Below, piece by piece: positions 62,701 to 64,000 of a DNA stretch of 64,000 nucleotides. Below the pieces are notes generated by a model. That model saw only the letters and a program-made list of their open reading frames with translations, did not search any database and was not told the DNA's origin. How positions within the stretch are numbered: position 1 is the stretch's first letter; the number at the start of each line of letters is the position of its first letter. This DNA comes from Haloimpatiens massiliensis (GTDB lineage: Bacteria > Bacillota > Clostridia > Clostridiales > Clostridiaceae): assembly GCF_900184255.1 (NCBI RefSeq), contig NZ_LT854637.1, positions 59,963-123,962 of the forward strand, read 5' to 3'. The translations under genes and the position numbers were made by a program.

Positions 62701-64000
62701 AGAAGCTAATGTATTTTATTCCTACGTATTTCAAGCTAAAATACATTTAAAGATTGGAAATTATCAAAAAGCTTATGAATACTGTAATTTGTCTAAAAAA
62801 GAGTTGGACAAGTATCGCATAAATGATAAAGATATTTTAGAATATTATAGTGCGTTTGGGGAACTTGCTTTAGAATTTGGTGATTTAGAAAGTTCTAAGA
62901 GATTTTTAAAAAGAGTAGTAAATCCCATGTATAAAGAAGAGCCACTAGTACAAATTAATAGCCAATTTTTATTGAAGTATATAGACTTGATGGAAAGTGA
63001 AGAAAAAGAAATAACTCATATAGTAAATGACATAAAGGAGCTATTAATTAAGATAAATAATGCTAATGTAAAAATTCAGTGGCTTTGCAAAGTAGCAAGT
63101 TTTTTGTATGACAGAGAAAGATTTAGTGAAGGAAAAAAAATATTAAATGAGATAGTGGAACTTTCAGATAGTAAGGAAATAAATTATTTAGAAATGTACG
63201 TAAATTATTTAAAAGCTCTATACAATGAGAATAATCAATTAAAGGCTTTAAGTAATGTTTTAGATTTTGCTAAAAAAGAGGGAAATAAAAAATTAGAAAG
63301 TAGAGTTTGTAGTGATATAGGGAGTTATTACTTTAAAAAAGAAGATTATTTTAATTCATTTGTATATTATTTTGAATGCTGTGAAGTATTAATGGATATA
63401 ATAAAACAGTTACCAGATAAATATAAAAATTCCTTTATAGGTTTTCATAATATAAAAGAGGTTATAGGTATATTAAAGCATATAAAAGAATACTATTACG
63501 GAAATTCTAAGATTTCAAATAAAATAAATGCAAATGAAATAGACATAAAAGAAATAGATGGTGTTTTAAATTTTATAAATTACAAGAATATAATGGACAA
63601 TAGACACTTTGTAAAGTCTGTTAAAAAATTTTATAGTTCGCTGTATCATAATGAAGTTCACGATATAAAATCTGTACTAAATAAGTTAACTTCAAATGAA
63701 ATTGATAATTTAAAGCTAATACTTCAATATATGCTTTATGTGACAATGGGAACAAATGCTTATATAGTTGAGGAAAAAAGTAATGGATTTAAAAAAATTG
63801 TATGTAGCGGTAATGATAAATTTTTAGCAGAGGAAGATAAAAATATTTTGAATCTGTGTAAGTTGAATAAAAATACAATATTGGTTTCTAACATTGATAA
63901 ATATAAAACTAATGAAATTGAAAATTTAAAGAATGTAAAAGCATGTATATGTATTCCAGTAATCCTTCGGTTGGAGAGTGATATAGGTTTTGAAAGTAGA
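59792..64000 (+). CDS. Giant pseudokinase-ATPase-TPR-GAF signalling protein (partial)
   Basis: The frame from ATG 59792 (RBS GGGGAAG) stays open for 1403 codons to the window edge. About 5-270: a protein-kinase-like domain, degenerate, with YGELNFNNI (about 136) where HRDLKxxN is expected, so probably inactive. About 290-560: AAA/STAND-type ATPase with Walker A HGDTGIGKT (about 316) and Walker B MIIIIDDIHLAD (about 422), as in PknK/MalT-like proteins. About 620-1200: helical TPR-like repeats (YLNILQKEGK, NKGVIYGDFYQDIERA, NNLGEGYFYQQDYYSALRYF). From about 1290: the start of a GAF-like domain. The output domain lies beyond the window; such proteins often end in a GGDEF or histidine-kinase domain. 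Confidence 0.82.
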   Translation, partial: MEIINNRYRVLKFIKQNKVASSYLVHDLILQKKVMLNIINYERVPKSLIDYYIEDFIVWTNVDCPRINKVYDFGIINLIDNKKLGDIKYFFTNEYYDDNKRFRSLISNLSGKKEMLDLFIKLCQGIDYMHLKGFTYGELNFNNICIVDNQGIEDVKLKDVPTVKLEGANSGVSNYYNRKNRKYEKNSNKNIKCDIEALGKILFYLCIEGYGHFTANVFKREDIGIKSYLPKVFLDKIEIIIRKCTLNKVQYDSVRDIIKDINYMLDVNYKLDKIEDLKKLNLNTKLIGRNEEINLVFQQYADILPNNSKDKLLLIHGDTGIGKTKFLNSIKNLLTYNKANVYFSFALNNRDNQPFKDILRQIVSECEHDVLEKYEEDLVKFISDNHYNKNILHNETLDIPKERLKLLNRINGFINDFTKYKSMIIIIDDIHLADDFSIEILDYLCKRQVKNKSILIILSYCDGQHVLNKNTLQFIENIKFKENARNILLNGLDEEKTGEMIKSILGMHDIPKYFSHLIYNKSYGNPLFIEEVIKNFYYSGIIYVNRETGYWSTDYEYSDIPIPCDINQILINQVKDIDDISYNILSIISTFLNPISIENIIFMSGYEKGEVEKRIEIILDKGILCKKIGDQGFVYDFYNKLFKDLVYERITEKEKQNKHKLAAEFVEKQYIDGYENYIEELIYHLQKSHQNEKVIYYCLQNASKMKKYNNYVEAIKNLKNAMEALDKKNLNLDSLKIITEIAGLHQHIGEFNEAIKYLNILQKEGKRLNALKYERYSLNKKAAIYSEKNEIDLMEICVKKASEIANKEEDLENYLDYRLMQGRLYNIQGRYEEAEDICNKSIELCLDEFEAKKGLFYNLLSFIFIVNNELIKAEKALDKSIEVFTKLNKPEGLVIALNNKGVIYGDFYQDIERASKVYNEIIEISRENNLIISEIIAINNLGEGYFYQQDYYSALRYFQRVEEKAKKYDLEANVFYSYVFQAKIHLKIGNYQKAYEYCNLSKKELDKYRINDKDILEYYSAFGELALEFGDLESSKRFLKRVVNPMYKEEPLVQINSQFLLKYIDLMESEEKEITHIVNDIKELLIKINNANVKIQWLCKVASFLYDRERFSEGKKILNEIVELSDSKEINYLEMYVNYLKALYNENNQLKALSNVLDFAKKEGNKKLESRVCSDIGSYYFKKEDYFNSFVYYFECCEVLMDIIKQLPDKYKNSFIGFHNIKEVIGILKHIKEYYYGNSKISNKINANEIDIKEIDGVLNFINYKNIMDNRHFVKSVKKFYSSLYHNEVHDIKSVLNKLTSNEIDNLKLILQYMLYVTMGTNAYIVEEKSNGFKKIVCSGNDKFLAEEDKNILNLCKLNKNTILVSNIDKYKTNEIENLKNVKACICIPVILRLESDIGFESR

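Overview
The window looks like chromosomal DNA of a Clostridium sensu stricto species. It is very AT-rich, uses GGAGG-type ribosome binding sites with many TTG and GTG starts, and carries a one-operon clostridial/streptococcal type II fatty acid cluster (fabT-H-acpP-K-D-G-F-accB-fabZ-accC-D-A). It also carries a lysine fermentation operon of the kind known from amino-acid-fermenting clostridia and fusobacteria. I cannot name the species; the lysine pathway suggests a proteolytic, amino-acid-fermenting lineage.

Layout. 1-3.6 kb: end of a secreted-protein gene (minus strand, runs off the left edge), a TrhA/hemolysin III membrane protein, a DUF1836 protein and a TtcA-like tRNA thiolase. 3.7-6.9 kb: a methionine ABC importer, metNIQ, behind two complete tandem SAM-I (S-box) riboswitches, each with its own terminator. 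7-13.7 kb: decayed DNA, a MerR regulator with a 19-bp-spacer promoter, an MFS transporter, a 38-codon small gene, an HsmA-like membrane protein bracketed by two palindromic operators, a YgjP-type metallopeptidase, DUF3006 and a CDP-alcohol phosphatidyltransferase. 14-18.4 kb: a FAD dehydrogenase, purA, a DUF1858 protein and an ECF transporter S component, followed by an acyl-ACP thioesterase at 18.4-19.1 kb. 19-22.6 kb: a 1-kb fold-back repeat, a BaiN-like flavoprotein and a wrecked IS607-type element abutting its start. 23-25.1 kb: CoA-binding protein, PPDK regulatory protein and eight tRNAs made of a duplicated Glu-Val-Asp-Thr block. 25.3-32 kb: an unknown membrane protein, a DnaD/DnaC-like pair, an M23 peptidase and a DegV protein.

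32.2-41.3 kb is the lysine fermentation operon kal-kce-kdd-kamA-kamB-kamC-kamD-kamE. Its leader looks like a lysine riboswitch. The 3' strand of its P1 helix is also the 5' arm of the terminator, so lysine binding should turn the operon on. That is the reverse of the usual lysine riboswitch and is sensible for a catabolic operon. 41.4-52 kb is the fatty acid operon, led by FabT with two FabT-like operators over its promoter.

52-64 kb: Hsp20, DUF402, a TIM-barrel protein, a cysteine-rich protein, another full copy of the fold-back repeat, an ArsR/P-type ATPase metal efflux pair with a histidine-rich loop, a small gene whose promoter contains a LexA (SOS) box, and the first 1403 codons of a giant pseudokinase-ATPase-TPR-GAF signalling protein that runs off the right edge.

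The most noteworthy items are the ON-type lysine riboswitch, the nested-palindrome fold-back element (two nearly complete copies and one decayed), the SOS-box orphan gene, the tnpA::tnpB deletion remnant and the tandem S-boxes.
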